Below are positions 10,790-19,058 of a stretch of DNA of 64,000 bases, one piece after another. The DNA is from Shinella granuli (lineage in GTDB: Bacteria > Pseudomonadota > Alphaproteobacteria > Rhizobiales > Rhizobiaceae). The stretch covers positions 186,001-250,000 of the forward strand of contig NZ_SLVX01000001.1 in NCBI RefSeq assembly GCF_004341885.1, in the 5' to 3' direction. A program made the position numbers and the translations under genes. Within the stretch, counting starts at the first letter, position 1. Each line of letters begins with the position of its first letter. Below the pieces are notes generated by a model. The model saw only the letters and a list, made by a program, of their open reading frames with translations. It was not told the DNA's origin and ran no database searches.

Positions 10790-10987
10790 TGCCGGTCCTC
10801 GAACGCTGACATGCGGAGGACATATCTTGCCCCGCGCCGTTACCGGCGCATGACAAGCAGCCCCCATCCGCGCGTTTCTCTCACGGGGAAGCTGACAGGT
10901 CGCTGACGGCCTCTGCCGCCGCGTCCGAACCGGAAGGATTGGTGCGGGAACGGGCCGCTGCTGCGGCAGCAGCCCGCTCCCATGGCC

Positions 10988-11986
10988 TCAGGCCCGCTTT
11001 TCGCTGTCCATATGCGCCAGCGCGGCGGCCGGATAGCGCTCGCCCGCGGCGGCATCCTTCGGCACGGCGGCTTCGATCGCTGCAAGATCGGCTTCCGTAA
11101 GCACGACCTGCTGCGCGCCCAGCGCCTCGGCGAGGCGATCGCGCCGGCGGGCGCCGACGAGGGGCAGGATATCGGCGCCCTGCGCGGCGACCCAGGCGAT
11201 GGCGAGCTGGGCCACGGTGGCGCCCTTCTCCTCCGCGACGCGGCGCAGCGCCTCGACGAGCGCGAGGTTGCGGTCGACATTGCCGTCCTGGAAGCGCGGG
11301 CTCAGCGTGCGGAAATCGCCGCCCGTCGTCGCCCCCTTCTGCCAATGCCCGCTGATCAGGCCGCGCGACAGCACGCCATAGGCGGTGATCGCGATGCCGA
11401 GCGCCCGGCAGGTCGGCAGGATGTCGTCCTCGATGCCGCGTGAGATCAGCGAATACTCGATCTGCAGATCGACGATCGGATGGACGGCCGCCGCCCGGCG
11501 GATCGTTTCCGAGCCCACCTCGGACAACCCGATATGGCGGATGTAGCCGGCCTTCACGAGGTCGGCGAGCGCGCCGATCGTTTCCTCGATCGGCACCGCC
11601 GGATCGAGGCGGGAGGGGCGGTAGATGTCGATATGGTCGGTGCCGAGCCTTTGCAGGGAGTAGGCGAGGAAGTTGCGGATCGCCGCGGGGCGGCAATCGT
11701 AGCCGCTCCAGATGCCGTCCGGCCCGCGCAGCGCGCCGAACTTCACGCTGAGCAGCACGTCCTCGCGGCGGCGCTCCTTCAGCGCTTCGGCGATCAGCAT
11801 CTCGTTATGGCCCATGCCGTAGAAATCGCCGGTATCGAGAAGGGTGATGCCGGCGTCGAGCGCGGCGTGGAGGGTGGCGATGCTTTCCGCCCGGTCGGCC
11901 GGGCCATACATGCCGGACATGCCCATGCAGCCGAGCCCGATGGTGGAAACGACGGGGCCGGTCTTGCCGAGGGTGATGGTCTTCAT
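10988..11986 (-). CDS. Aldo/keto reductase
   Basis: 332-residue NADPH-dependent oxidoreductase of the (alpha/beta)8 AKR superfamily. N terminus MKTITLGKTGPVVSTIGLGC is typical; the catalytic Asp and Tyr are in LLDTGDFYGMGHNE, the Lys in LLSVKFGALR. The usual catalytic His segment (YYQHRVDP in many AKRs) reads IYRPSRLDPAVPIEETIGAL, so the His is replaced; a subfamily with this RP-x-R form exists. ATG 11986 has AGGAG upstream. It is divergent from a LysR regulator (104 bp gap), which probably controls it. Substrate unknown. Confidence 0.88.
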   Translation of the reverse strand: MKTITLGKTGPVVSTIGLGCMGMSGMYGPADRAESIATLHAALDAGITLLDTGDFYGMGHNEMLIAEALKERRREDVLLSVKFGALRGPDGIWSGYDCRPAAIRNFLAYSLQRLGTDHIDIYRPSRLDPAVPIEETIGALADLVKAGYIRHIGLSEVGSETIRRAAAVHPIVDLQIEYSLISRGIEDDILPTCRALGIAITAYGVLSRGLISGHWQKGATTGGDFRTLSPRFQDGNVDRNLALVEALRRVAEEKGATVAQLAIAWVAAQGADILPLVGARRRDRLAEALGAQQVVLTEADLAAIEAAVPKDAAAGERYPAAALAHMDSEKRA

Positions 11987-12090
11987 GGTGTTTCTCCTGT
12001 GCGCTGTCTTTCGGTCCATGCTCTTTTACCGCCATCGCCGTTGTGCGATAATCCGATCTCTCTTGAACAAGCCGTGCGGTTTTCCGAACA

Positions 12091-12993
12091 ATGAGCCAGA
12101 TCCCCCTTGCCGATCTCGATGCCTTCGTCACCATCGCCCGGGTGAAGAGCTTCCGCGCCGCCGCCAAGCTGCGCGGCGTCTCCGCCTCGGCGCTGTCGGA
12201 GGCGATGCGGCGGCTGGAGGGGCGGCTCGATCTTCGCCTCTTCAACCGCACGACGCGCAGCGTGACGCTGACGGATGCCGGCGCGCGCCTCCTGGAGCGG
12301 CTGGCGCCGGCGCTGGCCGAGGTCGAGGCGGCGATCGACGGGATGAACAGCCTGCGCGACCGGCCGGTCGGCCGCCTCCGGCTGAACGTGCCGGGCATCG
12401 TCGCGCGCTTCGTGCTGCCGCCGATCGCCACGCCCTTTCTCAAGGCCTATCCCGGCATCACGCTGGAGGTCGCGTCCAACGATGCGCTGGTGGATGTGCT
12501 GGCGGAGGGTTTCGACGCCGGCATCCGCTATGAGGAGGCACTGCACCAGGACATGATCGCCGTGCCGATCGGCCCGCGCCGGCAGCGTTTCGTCGTGGCC
12601 GCCGCACCCGCCTATATCGAAGAGCACGGGGCGCCGGAGCATCCGCGCGACCTGATGGGGCACCGCTGCATCCTGCACCGTTTCGCCAGCGGCCATGTGC
12701 TGCCCTGGGTCTTCGAGCGGGGCGAGGAGAAGGTTTCGCTGACGCCGCCCGCCTGCCTGATCTCCGAATCGAACGAGGTGGAGCAGCACGCCGCCCTGGC
12801 CGGCCTCGGCATCGTCTTCACCTTCGAGGAATTCCTGGCGCCGGCCCTTTCCTCCGGCGCGCTGCAGGTCGTCATGCCCGGCTGGATCCAGACCTTCTCC
12901 GGCCCCTTCCTCTACTATCCGAGCCGCACCCTGATGCCCGCGCCGCTGCGCGCCTTCGTCGATTTCGTGAAGGCGCATCCCTCATCGGAATGA
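12091..12993 (+). CDS. LysR-family transcriptional regulator
   Basis: 300 residues. N-terminal winged helix-turn-helix (DLDAFVTIARVKSFRAAAKL followed by RGVSASALSEAMRRLEGRLD) and a C-terminal periplasmic-binding-like effector domain (VGRLRLNVPGIVARFVLPPI, then FDAGIRYEEALHQDMIAVPI). ATG 12091 is the first codon of the frame. Divergently placed from the aldo/keto reductase, so that reductase is the predicted target; the co-inducer cannot be inferred. Confidence 0.9.
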   Translation: MSQIPLADLDAFVTIARVKSFRAAAKLRGVSASALSEAMRRLEGRLDLRLFNRTTRSVTLTDAGARLLERLAPALAEVEAAIDGMNSLRDRPVGRLRLNVPGIVARFVLPPIATPFLKAYPGITLEVASNDALVDVLAEGFDAGIRYEEALHQDMIAVPIGPRRQRFVVAAAPAYIEEHGAPEHPRDLMGHRCILHRFASGHVLPWVFERGEEKVSLTPPACLISESNEVEQHAALAGLGIVFTFEEFLAPALSSGALQVVMPGWIQTFSGPFLYYPSRTLMPAPLRAFVDFVKAHPSSE

Positions 12994-13136
12994 GGCCTTT
13001 CATCAGCAAATCGCGATCAAACCATCAAAAATATTGCGATGTTCATGGATTGTTTCGCGGCAGGAAGTGAAATAGAAGTCTTCGCCTGACATTTTTGCCC
13101 GCGCATGCCGGGCGTTATCCTTCCAGGGGTGAAGCC

Positions 13137-14390
13137 ATGATCGATGCCAGGTCCACCCGGCGCGGGCTCTTTCTCGTCTTCATGATCATGTTCCTCGACG
13201 TGATCGGCATCGCCATCATCATGCCGGTGCTGCCGACCTATCTGCGCGAGCTGACGGGCGACGATATCAGCCAGGCGGCGATCGACGGCGGCTGGCTGCT
13301 GCTGGTCTATGCCGGCATGCAGTTCCTCTTCGCGCCCTTCATCGGCAATCTCTCCGATCGCTTCGGCCGGCGGCCGGTGCTGCTCGCCTGCATCCTCACC
13401 TTTGCCATCGACAACCTCATCTGCGCGCTGGCGACCAGCTACTGGATGCTGTTCGTCGGCCGGGTGCTGGCGGGCATCAGCGGCGCCAGCTTCGGCACGG
13501 CCGCCGCCTATATCGCCGATGTCTCCACGGACGAGACGCGGGCGAAGAATTTCGGGCTGATGGGCATCGCCTTCGGCACCGGCTTCGCGCTCGGGCCCGT
13601 CATCGGCGGGCTGCTCGGCGAGTTCGGCCCGCGCATCCCGTTCTACGGGGCGGCGGTGCTCGCCTTCCTCAATTTCGTCGCGGCCTGTTTCCTCCTGCCG
13701 GAAAGCCTGGAGACGGCCCATCGCCGCCGGTTCGAGCTTGTCCGCGCCAACCCGCTCGGCGCGCTCCTCCAGATGCGCAACTATCCGGGCGTGCTGTGGG
13801 TCGGCCTCGTCTTCTTCTGTTACTGGCTGGCGCATGCCGTCTATCCCTCCGTCTGGTCCTTCGTCTCGGCGCTGCGCTATGGCTGGAGCGAGGGGCAGAT
13901 CGGCCTGTCGCTCGGCGTTTTCGGGGTCGGCGGGGCGATCGTCATGGCCTTCGTGCTGCCGCGCGTCGTGCCGAGGCTCGGCGAGTTCCGCACGGCCGTC
14001 GTCGGCCTCGCCTTCGCCGTGCTCGGCCTTGCCGGCTACGCCGCCTCCGTTCACGGCTGGATGATCTATGCGGTGATCGTGCTGACGGCGCTCGAAAGCC
14101 TCGCCGATCCGCCGCTGCGCTCCATCGCCTCGGCCCGCGTGCCGCCCTCCGCGCAGGGCGAGTTGCAGGGGGCGCTGACCAGCGTTTCCAGCATCACGAC
14201 GATCATCGGTCCGCTGATCTTCACCCAGGTGTTCAGCCACTTCACGGGACCGTCCGCGCCGGTCGTCTTTGCCGGGGCGCCCTTTGCGCTTGCGGCCGTG
14301 ATGCTCCTGGTGGGCCTCGTGATCTTCGTCGTGAGGCTGCGCGGCGCCGGGGCCGGGCCGAACGGCAATCTCGCGCCGGAACGCGCCTGA
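13137..14390 (+). CDS. TetA-like MFS drug/proton antiporter
   Basis: 417-residue 12-helix inner-membrane exporter of the DHA1/TetA group. Motif A after helix 2 reads GNLSDRFGRRPVLL; the first helix has LDVIGIAIIMPVLPTYL, close to TetA proteins; helix 4-5 contains GRVLAGISGASFGTAAAYIA and motif C-like FGTGFALGPVIGGLLG. ATG 13137 has AGGGGTGA upstream. No TetR regulator is adjacent. Tetracycline export is possible, but TetA-like chromosomal proteins in rhizobia often have other substrates, so no gene symbol is given. Confidence 0.87.
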   Translation: MIDARSTRRGLFLVFMIMFLDVIGIAIIMPVLPTYLRELTGDDISQAAIDGGWLLLVYAGMQFLFAPFIGNLSDRFGRRPVLLACILTFAIDNLICALATSYWMLFVGRVLAGISGASFGTAAAYIADVSTDETRAKNFGLMGIAFGTGFALGPVIGGLLGEFGPRIPFYGAAVLAFLNFVAACFLLPESLETAHRRRFELVRANPLGALLQMRNYPGVLWVGLVFFCYWLAHAVYPSVWSFVSALRYGWSEGQIGLSLGVFGVGGAIVMAFVLPRVVPRLGEFRTAVVGLAFAVLGLAGYAASVHGWMIYAVIVLTALESLADPPLRSIASARVPPSAQGELQGALTSVSSITTIIGPLIFTQVFSHFTGPSAPVVFAGAPFALAAVMLLVGLVIFVVRLRGAGAGPNGNLAPERA

Positions 14391-14462
14391 AGCGCTTTCA
14401 AACTTGACATTTCAACGAAATTTCCGCGCGAAACCGCCTGCTCGGCGCCGCATTCCAGCATT

Positions 14463-14494
14463 TTTGATGAAATCATCAAATCAATTCGATTGAT
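14463..14494. promoter_or_regulatory. Two adjacent palindromes upstream of the MATE gene
   Basis: TTTGATGA-AA-TCATCAAA (14463-14480) is followed immediately, sharing a base, by ATCAAT-TCG-ATTGAT (14480-14494). Both are perfect in their arms and AT-rich in a GC-rich neighbourhood, 48 bp before the MATE start. They look like operator sites for an unidentified regulator. Confidence 0.5.
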
Positions 14495-14541
14495 CGCGGC
14501 TGGAAGTTGTGATCCGAAGCGAGGCGAAAGTGAGAACTATT

Positions 14542-15930
14542 ATGCACATGGCACCGCATCGCGGGAACAATGGCTGGGGCGCGCATTTTCGCGCGACCTT
14601 TGCCCTCGGCGTACCGTTGATCGGCGCGCAGCTCGCCCAGCTCGGCATTCACACGACCGACGTGGTCATTCTCGGCCGCCTCGGCGCCGCGCATCTGGCG
14701 GCGATCGTGCTGTCGAGCGCGTTCTTCTTCACCATCTTCATCCTCGGCTCGGGTTTTGCCAATGCCGTCATGCCCATGGTGGCGCAGGCCTATGGCCGCG
14801 GCGACCCGGTGTCCGTGCGGCGCTCCGTGCGCATGGGCATGTGGGTGGTGCTGCTCTATTCCGTGCTGATGATCCCGCTCTTCTACAATGCGGAGAGCAT
14901 CCTGCTCCTTGCCGGCCAGAAGCCGGATGTGGCGGCGCTGGCCGGCACCTACCTGAAGATCGCCCAGTGGGGCATGGCGCCCGGGCTGCTCTTCATGACG
15001 CTGCGCGGCCTCGTCAGCGCGCATGGCCGGGCCGGAATCGTGCTCTATGTCACGATCATCATCCTGTCGGTCAACGCCTTCTTCGCCTATGCGCTGGTGC
15101 TCGGCCGTTTCGGCTTCCCGGCGATGGGCATGAAGGGGGCGGCCATCGTCTCGTTCGGCGTCAATCTGCTGAGCTTCGTGCTGCTGACGGCCTATATCCA
15201 GTCACGCCCCGACATGCGCCGCTACGAGCTCTTCGTGCGCTTCTGGCGGCCGGACTGGCTGGCCTTCCGCGAGGTCGTCCATCTCGGCCTGCCGATCGGC
15301 CTCACCATGCTGGCGGAGGTCAGCCTCTTCAGCGGCGCTTCGCTGCTGATGGGCAATATCGGCACGCTGGAGCTGGCGGCCCACGGCATCGCGCTCCAGC
15401 TCGCCTCCATCGCCTTCATGGTCCCGCTCGGCCTCGCGCAGGCCGGCACGGTGCGCGTCGGCGTGGCGCATGGCCAGGGCGATCACCTCGGCGTCGTGCG
15501 CGCCTCCTGGGCGGTGCTGGCGATCGCGACGGTGATCGCGGTCGGCGGCGGCGTGCTCTTCGCGCTCATTCCCACGACGCTTGCCTCGATCTTCCTCGAC
15601 AAGGCGGGCGAGGATTCGGCCGCGGTGCTGGCCATCGCCGGCCCCTTCGTGGTGATCGCCGGCATCTTCCAGCTCGTCGACGGCCTGCAGGCGATCGCCG
15701 CCGGCCTGCTGCGCGGGCTGAAGGACACGCGCATCCCGATGATCCTCGCGTTGATCTCCTACTGGCCGATCGGCTTCCTTGCCGCCTGGTTCTTCGCCTT
15801 CCCGGCCGGCTTCGGCGGCATCGGCGTCTGGTTCGGTTTCCTCTGCGGCCTTTCGGCAGCGTCCATCCTGCTCAACTGGCGCTTCTACCGTCTGGTGACG
15901 CGGGGCATGCCCGCCGCCCGGCCGATATGA
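14542..15930 (+). CDS. MATE-family multidrug efflux protein
   Basis: 462-residue, 12-helix cation-coupled exporter of the NorM branch. Seen: FALGVPLIGAQLAQLGIHTT with DVVILGRLGAAHLAAI (helix 1-2 signature), the repeat-internal GLPIGLTMLAEVSLFSGASL with MGNIGTLELAAHGIALQLAS in the second half, and ADGLQAIAAG-like VDGLQAIAAGLLRGLKDTRI near the end. Start is ATG 14542; a GTG at 14530 with GAGG five bases upstream is an alternative. Its stop overlaps the next reading frame region (ATGA at 15927). Substrates unknown. Confidence 0.9.
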   Translation: MHMAPHRGNNGWGAHFRATFALGVPLIGAQLAQLGIHTTDVVILGRLGAAHLAAIVLSSAFFFTIFILGSGFANAVMPMVAQAYGRGDPVSVRRSVRMGMWVVLLYSVLMIPLFYNAESILLLAGQKPDVAALAGTYLKIAQWGMAPGLLFMTLRGLVSAHGRAGIVLYVTIIILSVNAFFAYALVLGRFGFPAMGMKGAAIVSFGVNLLSFVLLTAYIQSRPDMRRYELFVRFWRPDWLAFREVVHLGLPIGLTMLAEVSLFSGASLLMGNIGTLELAAHGIALQLASIAFMVPLGLAQAGTVRVGVAHGQGDHLGVVRASWAVLAIATVIAVGGGVLFALIPTTLASIFLDKAGEDSAAVLAIAGPFVVIAGIFQLVDGLQAIAAGLLRGLKDTRIPMILALISYWPIGFLAAWFFAFPAGFGGIGVWFGFLCGLSAASILLNWRFYRLVTRGMPAARPI

Positions 15931-15941
15931 GGGGGCCGGCG

Positions 15942-16331
15942 ATGACTGGCCCTGGCGTCAGCCTGGAGGAAATCCAGGCGCTCGAAGAAGCACTGCACCG
16001 CCCGGAGGTGCGCGGCTCGCGGCCGGCCGTCGAGGCGCTGCTTGCCGAGGGATTCGTAGAGTTCGGCAGTTCGGGCACGGTCTATCGCCGGGCGGAGATG
16101 CTCGGTCTCCTGTCTCAGGGGGCGGACGATCCGGCGGACGGAGCGTTGCAGGCCTACGACTACGCCCTGACGTCGATTGCCGAAAGCGCCGTTCTGCTCA
16201 CCTATCGCACGTGCCGGCGGACGACGGATGGATCGGAACGCCATGTCCTGCGCTCTTCGATCTGGAAACGGGTGGGAGGGCACTGGCAGATGGCCTTTCA
16301 CCAGGGAACGGTGGTGCCGGGTTCGCCCTGA
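15942..16331 (+). CDS. DUF4440/NTF2-like small protein
   Basis: 129 residues of the SnoaL/NTF2-like cone fold: EEIQALEEALHRPEVRGSRP, then VEALLAEGFVEFGSSGTVYR, and the ending SSIWKRVGGHWQMAFHQGTV, which is the DUF4440 signature. ATG 15942 has GAGGGGG upstream; an ATG at 15927 overlapping the MATE stop is also in frame, so translational coupling to the exporter is likely. The function of this family (hydrolase, isomerase or ligand binding) cannot be told from sequence. Confidence 0.85.
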   Translation: MTGPGVSLEEIQALEEALHRPEVRGSRPAVEALLAEGFVEFGSSGTVYRRAEMLGLLSQGADDPADGALQAYDYALTSIAESAVLLTYRTCRRTTDGSERHVLRSSIWKRVGGHWQMAFHQGTVVPGSP

Positions 16332-16344
16332 GTGCCGGAACGAA

Positions 16345-16373
16345 AAAAGCCCCGGACATCGTCCGGGGCTTTT
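16345..16373. terminator. Bidirectional rho-independent terminator
   Basis: Perfect 12-bp stem AAAGCCCCGGAC / GTCCGGGGCTTT with a three-base loop, flanked by A-run on the left and T-run on the right, so it works for both the DUF4440 gene and the converging carA. Confidence 0.92.
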
Positions 16374-16388
16374 GTCTGTCGGGGTGGC

Positions 16389-17597
16389 TCAGGCCCGTTC
16401 GGGGATGGCCGCCTCGCCCTTCTTCTCGCGCACCAGGTTGATGAAGCGGCGGAAGAGGTAGTGGCTATCCTGCGGGCCGGGGGAAGCCTCCGGGTGGTGC
16501 TGGACGGAGAAGACCGGCTTGCCGGCAAGGCGCAGGCCGCAATTCGTGCCGTCGAACAGCGAGATGTGGGTCTCTTCCACGCCGTCGGGCAGGGAGGCGG
16601 AGGCGACGGCGAAGCCGTGGTTCATCGAGACGATCTCCACCTTGCCGGTCGTGTGGTCCTTCACCGGGTGGTTGGCGCCGTGATGGCCCTGGTGCATCTT
16701 CTCGGTCGTGGCGCCGACGGCAAGGCCCAGCATCTGGTGGCCGAGGCAGATGCCGAAGATCGGGATGCCCGTGTCGATCAGCGTCCTGATGACCGGCACG
16801 GCATATTCGCCGGTCGCCGCCGGGTCGCCCGGGCCGTTGGAGAGGAAGATGCCGTCCGGCTTCAGCGCCAGCACGTCGTCGGCGCTGGAGGTCGCCGGCA
16901 TGACGGTGACCTTGCAGCCGAGGCCGGTAAAGAGGCGCAGGATGTTGCGCTTGACGCCATAGTCGAGCGCGACGATGTGGTATTTCACGTCGCCCTCGGT
17001 GAGGTCCTCGTAGCCTTCGTTCCACACCCAGGGCTTCTCGCTCCAGCGCGAGGACTGGCCGGAGGAGGCGACCTTGGCGAGATCGAGGCCGACGAGGCCG
17101 CTCCAGGCCTTCGCCTCCGCCTTCAGCGTCTCGATGTCGAAGACGCCGTTCGGGTCGTGGGCGATCACCGCGTTCGGCGCGCCGTTCTCGCGGATCCAGG
17201 CGGTCAGCGCGCGCGTGTCGATGCCGGAAAGGCCGATGATGCCGCGGGCCTTCAGCCAGCCGTCGAGATGCTTGGCGGCGCGGTAGTTGGAGGGCTCGGT
17301 GATGTCGGCCTTGAAGATCGTGCCGACGGCGCCGTGGCGGGCGGCGGGCGTCAGGTCCTCGATGTCCTCGTCATTGGCGCCGATATTGCCGATATGCGGG
17401 AAGGTGAAGGTGACGATCTGGCCGAGATAGGACGGGTCGGTGAGGATTTCCTGGTAGCCGGTCAGCGCCGTATTGAAGCAGACTTCTGCGGTCACCTTGC
17501 CGGTGGCGCCGATGCCCTTGCCTTCGATGACGGTGCCGTCGGCAAGAACGAGCAGGGCGGTCGGCTTTTCGGTGGTCCATGCGGGGGTCGAGGTCAT
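16389..17597 (-). CDS. carA: Carbamoyl-phosphate synthase small subunit (glutamine amidotransferase)
   Basis: 402 residues. Hydrolyses glutamine and passes ammonia to CarB. The N-terminal CPSase small-chain domain includes LVLADGTVIEGKGIGATGKV and ALTGYQEILTDPSYLGQIVT; the C-terminal class I amidotransferase has the catalytic Cys in GICLGHQMLG (near residue 280) and the His-Glu pair in HHPEASPGP (near 366). The amidotransferase loop FLSNGPGDP is intact. ATG 17597 (MTSTPAW) is preferred over an upstream in-frame start at 17654 because rhizobial CarA begins with a short leader. carB lies downstream on the same strand but 13.7 kb away. Confidence 0.96.
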   Translation of the reverse strand: MTSTPAWTTEKPTALLVLADGTVIEGKGIGATGKVTAEVCFNTALTGYQEILTDPSYLGQIVTFTFPHIGNIGANDEDIEDLTPAARHGAVGTIFKADITEPSNYRAAKHLDGWLKARGIIGLSGIDTRALTAWIRENGAPNAVIAHDPNGVFDIETLKAEAKAWSGLVGLDLAKVASSGQSSRWSEKPWVWNEGYEDLTEGDVKYHIVALDYGVKRNILRLFTGLGCKVTVMPATSSADDVLALKPDGIFLSNGPGDPAATGEYAVPVIRTLIDTGIPIFGICLGHQMLGLAVGATTEKMHQGHHGANHPVKDHTTGKVEIVSMNHGFAVASASLPDGVEETHISLFDGTNCGLRLAGKPVFSVQHHPEASPGPQDSHYLFRRFINLVREKKGEAAIPERA

Positions 17598-17921
17598 GAG
17601 TATCCCGTTTCCGGCGCCGGGCGCCGGCTTGAAAGCCAGGGCGCCGAGCACCATTTAAGAGCGCAGGCAAAGGCGCGCGAAAAACCCGCGTTGGTTCGCC
17701 CTGATTGCCAATTTTCGTGCAGGTGCCGGAAAATAGACAAAGCGGATGACGGGGTCAACCGTTGCCTGTGGATTGCGCCGAATTATAAAGCGTTGAAATT
17801 CAATTGCTTGCGCAATCCGTTTGCCGGCGGGCCCTTTGCCGGTCTATGAGCATGCACAATCGAACGATGATCGAAGCCCAAGCCGCGCATCCGGCGCCGG
17901 CGGCTTCCAATGGAGAAAATG
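17598..17921. other. carA/yqeY divergent intergenic region
   Basis: 324 bp between two divergent starts. It must hold the promoters of carA and yqeY. An imperfect dyad ATTGC/GCAAT is near 17800. No coding frame, attenuator hairpin or recognised riboswitch could be identified. Confidence 0.6.
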
Positions 17922-18371
17922 ATGCGCGATACGATCGCAAATGCCCTCAAGGATGCACTCAAGGCCAAGGATGCCTGCCGTGTCTCCACGCTGCGCCTGA
18001 TCCAGGCCAAGCTGAAGGACTGCGACATCGCCAACCGCGGTGTCGGCAAGGGGCCGGTCGAGAACGACGAACTGCTGCAGATTCTCGCCAAGATGATCAA
18101 GCAGCGCGAGGAATCGGCCAAGATCTTCTCCGAGAACGGCCGGCCGGAGCTCGCCGCGCAGGAGCGCGAGGAAATCAAGGTCATCGAGAGCTTCCTGCCC
18201 GAGCAGATCTCCGAGGACAAGATGAAGGACCTCATCGCCGCGGCCATCGCCGAAATCGGCGCGCAGGGCCTGCGCGACATGGGCAAGGTCATGGCCGTGC
18301 TCAAGGAGCGCTATCCCGGCCAGATGGATTTCGCCAAGGCCTCCGGCATCGTGAAGGATCTCTTGAAATAG
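17922..18371 (+). CDS. GatB/YqeY domain-containing protein
   Basis: 149 residues, fully helical, related to the C-terminal tRNA-binding tail of GatB (the amidotransferase making Gln-tRNA/Asn-tRNA). Seen: the opening MRDTIANALKDALKAKDACR, VSTLRLIQAKLKDCDIANRG, KMIKQREESAKIF, and the end DMGKVMAVLKERYPGQMDFA. ATG 17922 is chosen from three clustered ATGs because GGAG lies six bases upstream. The free-standing protein's role is not firmly known. Position before dnaG and opposite carA is conserved in rhizobia. Confidence 0.93.
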   Translation: MRDTIANALKDALKAKDACRVSTLRLIQAKLKDCDIANRGVGKGPVENDELLQILAKMIKQREESAKIFSENGRPELAAQEREEIKVIESFLPEQISEDKMKDLIAAAIAEIGAQGLRDMGKVMAVLKERYPGQMDFAKASGIVKDLLK

Positions 18372-18395
18372 GCCCCGGCGGCGCGAATCGGTAAG

Positions 18396-18415
18396 AGGGC
18401 GGCTTCGGCCGCCCT
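18396..18415 (+). terminator. Rho-independent terminator after yqeY
   Basis: Stem AGGGCGGC / GCCGCCCT with a TTCG loop, then TTCTGTTT, 24 bp after the yqeY stop. Confidence 0.85.
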
Positions 18416-18634
18416 TTCTGTTTGGCGGGTGGCTGTTTGGCGGGTGGTTTTTGCGGCGGCACGCATTCCGTGCAATCTGCGGGAACCAAAAGCGCCGAGC
18501 GCTGTTATTGTCCAGCAGGAGCCCGACGATGCGGCGAGGACGGCCCATCGGCTCGCCCCGGCGAAGTGCATGAGAATGCCGCCGGATATGGTCTTGCGTT
18601 GATGCCCGGCGGCCGCCCAAGGGAGGCCGAGCCG

Positions 18635-18973
18635 ATGCGCCTGATGTTCCTTCTTCCTTTTGCGCCGCTTCTTCTCGCGGGGCCGGCCCTTGCGCATGAC
18701 GCGGCGAGCGGCTGGCAGTACGAAGCCTTCTGCTGCAACGGCAACAGCCACAACGGCGACTGCCAGATGATTCCGGCGACGACCGTGCGCATCATCGCAG
18801 GCGGCTACCGGGTGACCCTGGCGCCCGGCGACCATCGCCTCGCCACCCGCAGCCACATCTTCCTCATGCCGCAGGACATGACGCGCCGCTCGCAGGACGG
18901 CGAGTACCATCTCTGTCTCTATCCGACCGAGGACACGCCGCGCTGCTTCTATGCGCCGGACATGGGGTTCTGA
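18635..18973 (+). CDS. Small secreted cysteine-rich hypothetical protein
   Basis: 112-residue precursor not assigned to a named family. A clear signal peptide (MRLMFLLPFAPLLLAGPALA) is followed by a ~92-residue mature domain with five cysteines, including FCCNGNSHNGDCQMI near its start and LCLYPTEDTPRCFYAPDMGF at the end, implying disulfides in the periplasm. ATG 18635 has GGGAGG eight bases upstream; a longer frame from 18422 would destroy the signal peptide. It lies 85 bp before dnaG, same strand. Similar short proteins with FCCNGxSHxGDCQ are widespread in rhizobia as hypotheticals. Confidence 0.78.
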   Translation: MRLMFLLPFAPLLLAGPALAHDAASGWQYEAFCCNGNSHNGDCQMIPATTVRIIAGGYRVTLAPGDHRLATRSHIFLMPQDMTRRSQDGEYHLCLYPTEDTPRCFYAPDMGF

Positions 18974-19058
18974 CGCGCCCTGTGAATTGCTGTGGGCGGG
19001 CGACTATCGCTGGCGGTGGACGCCGCGCATGGTTATATGGACCCCGACCGAGGGACCC

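Noticed and set aside
13017-14240. 407-codon minus-strand frame
   Set aside because: Antisense to the TetA-like MFS gene, composed of Glu/Arg/His/Asp-rich shadow sequence.
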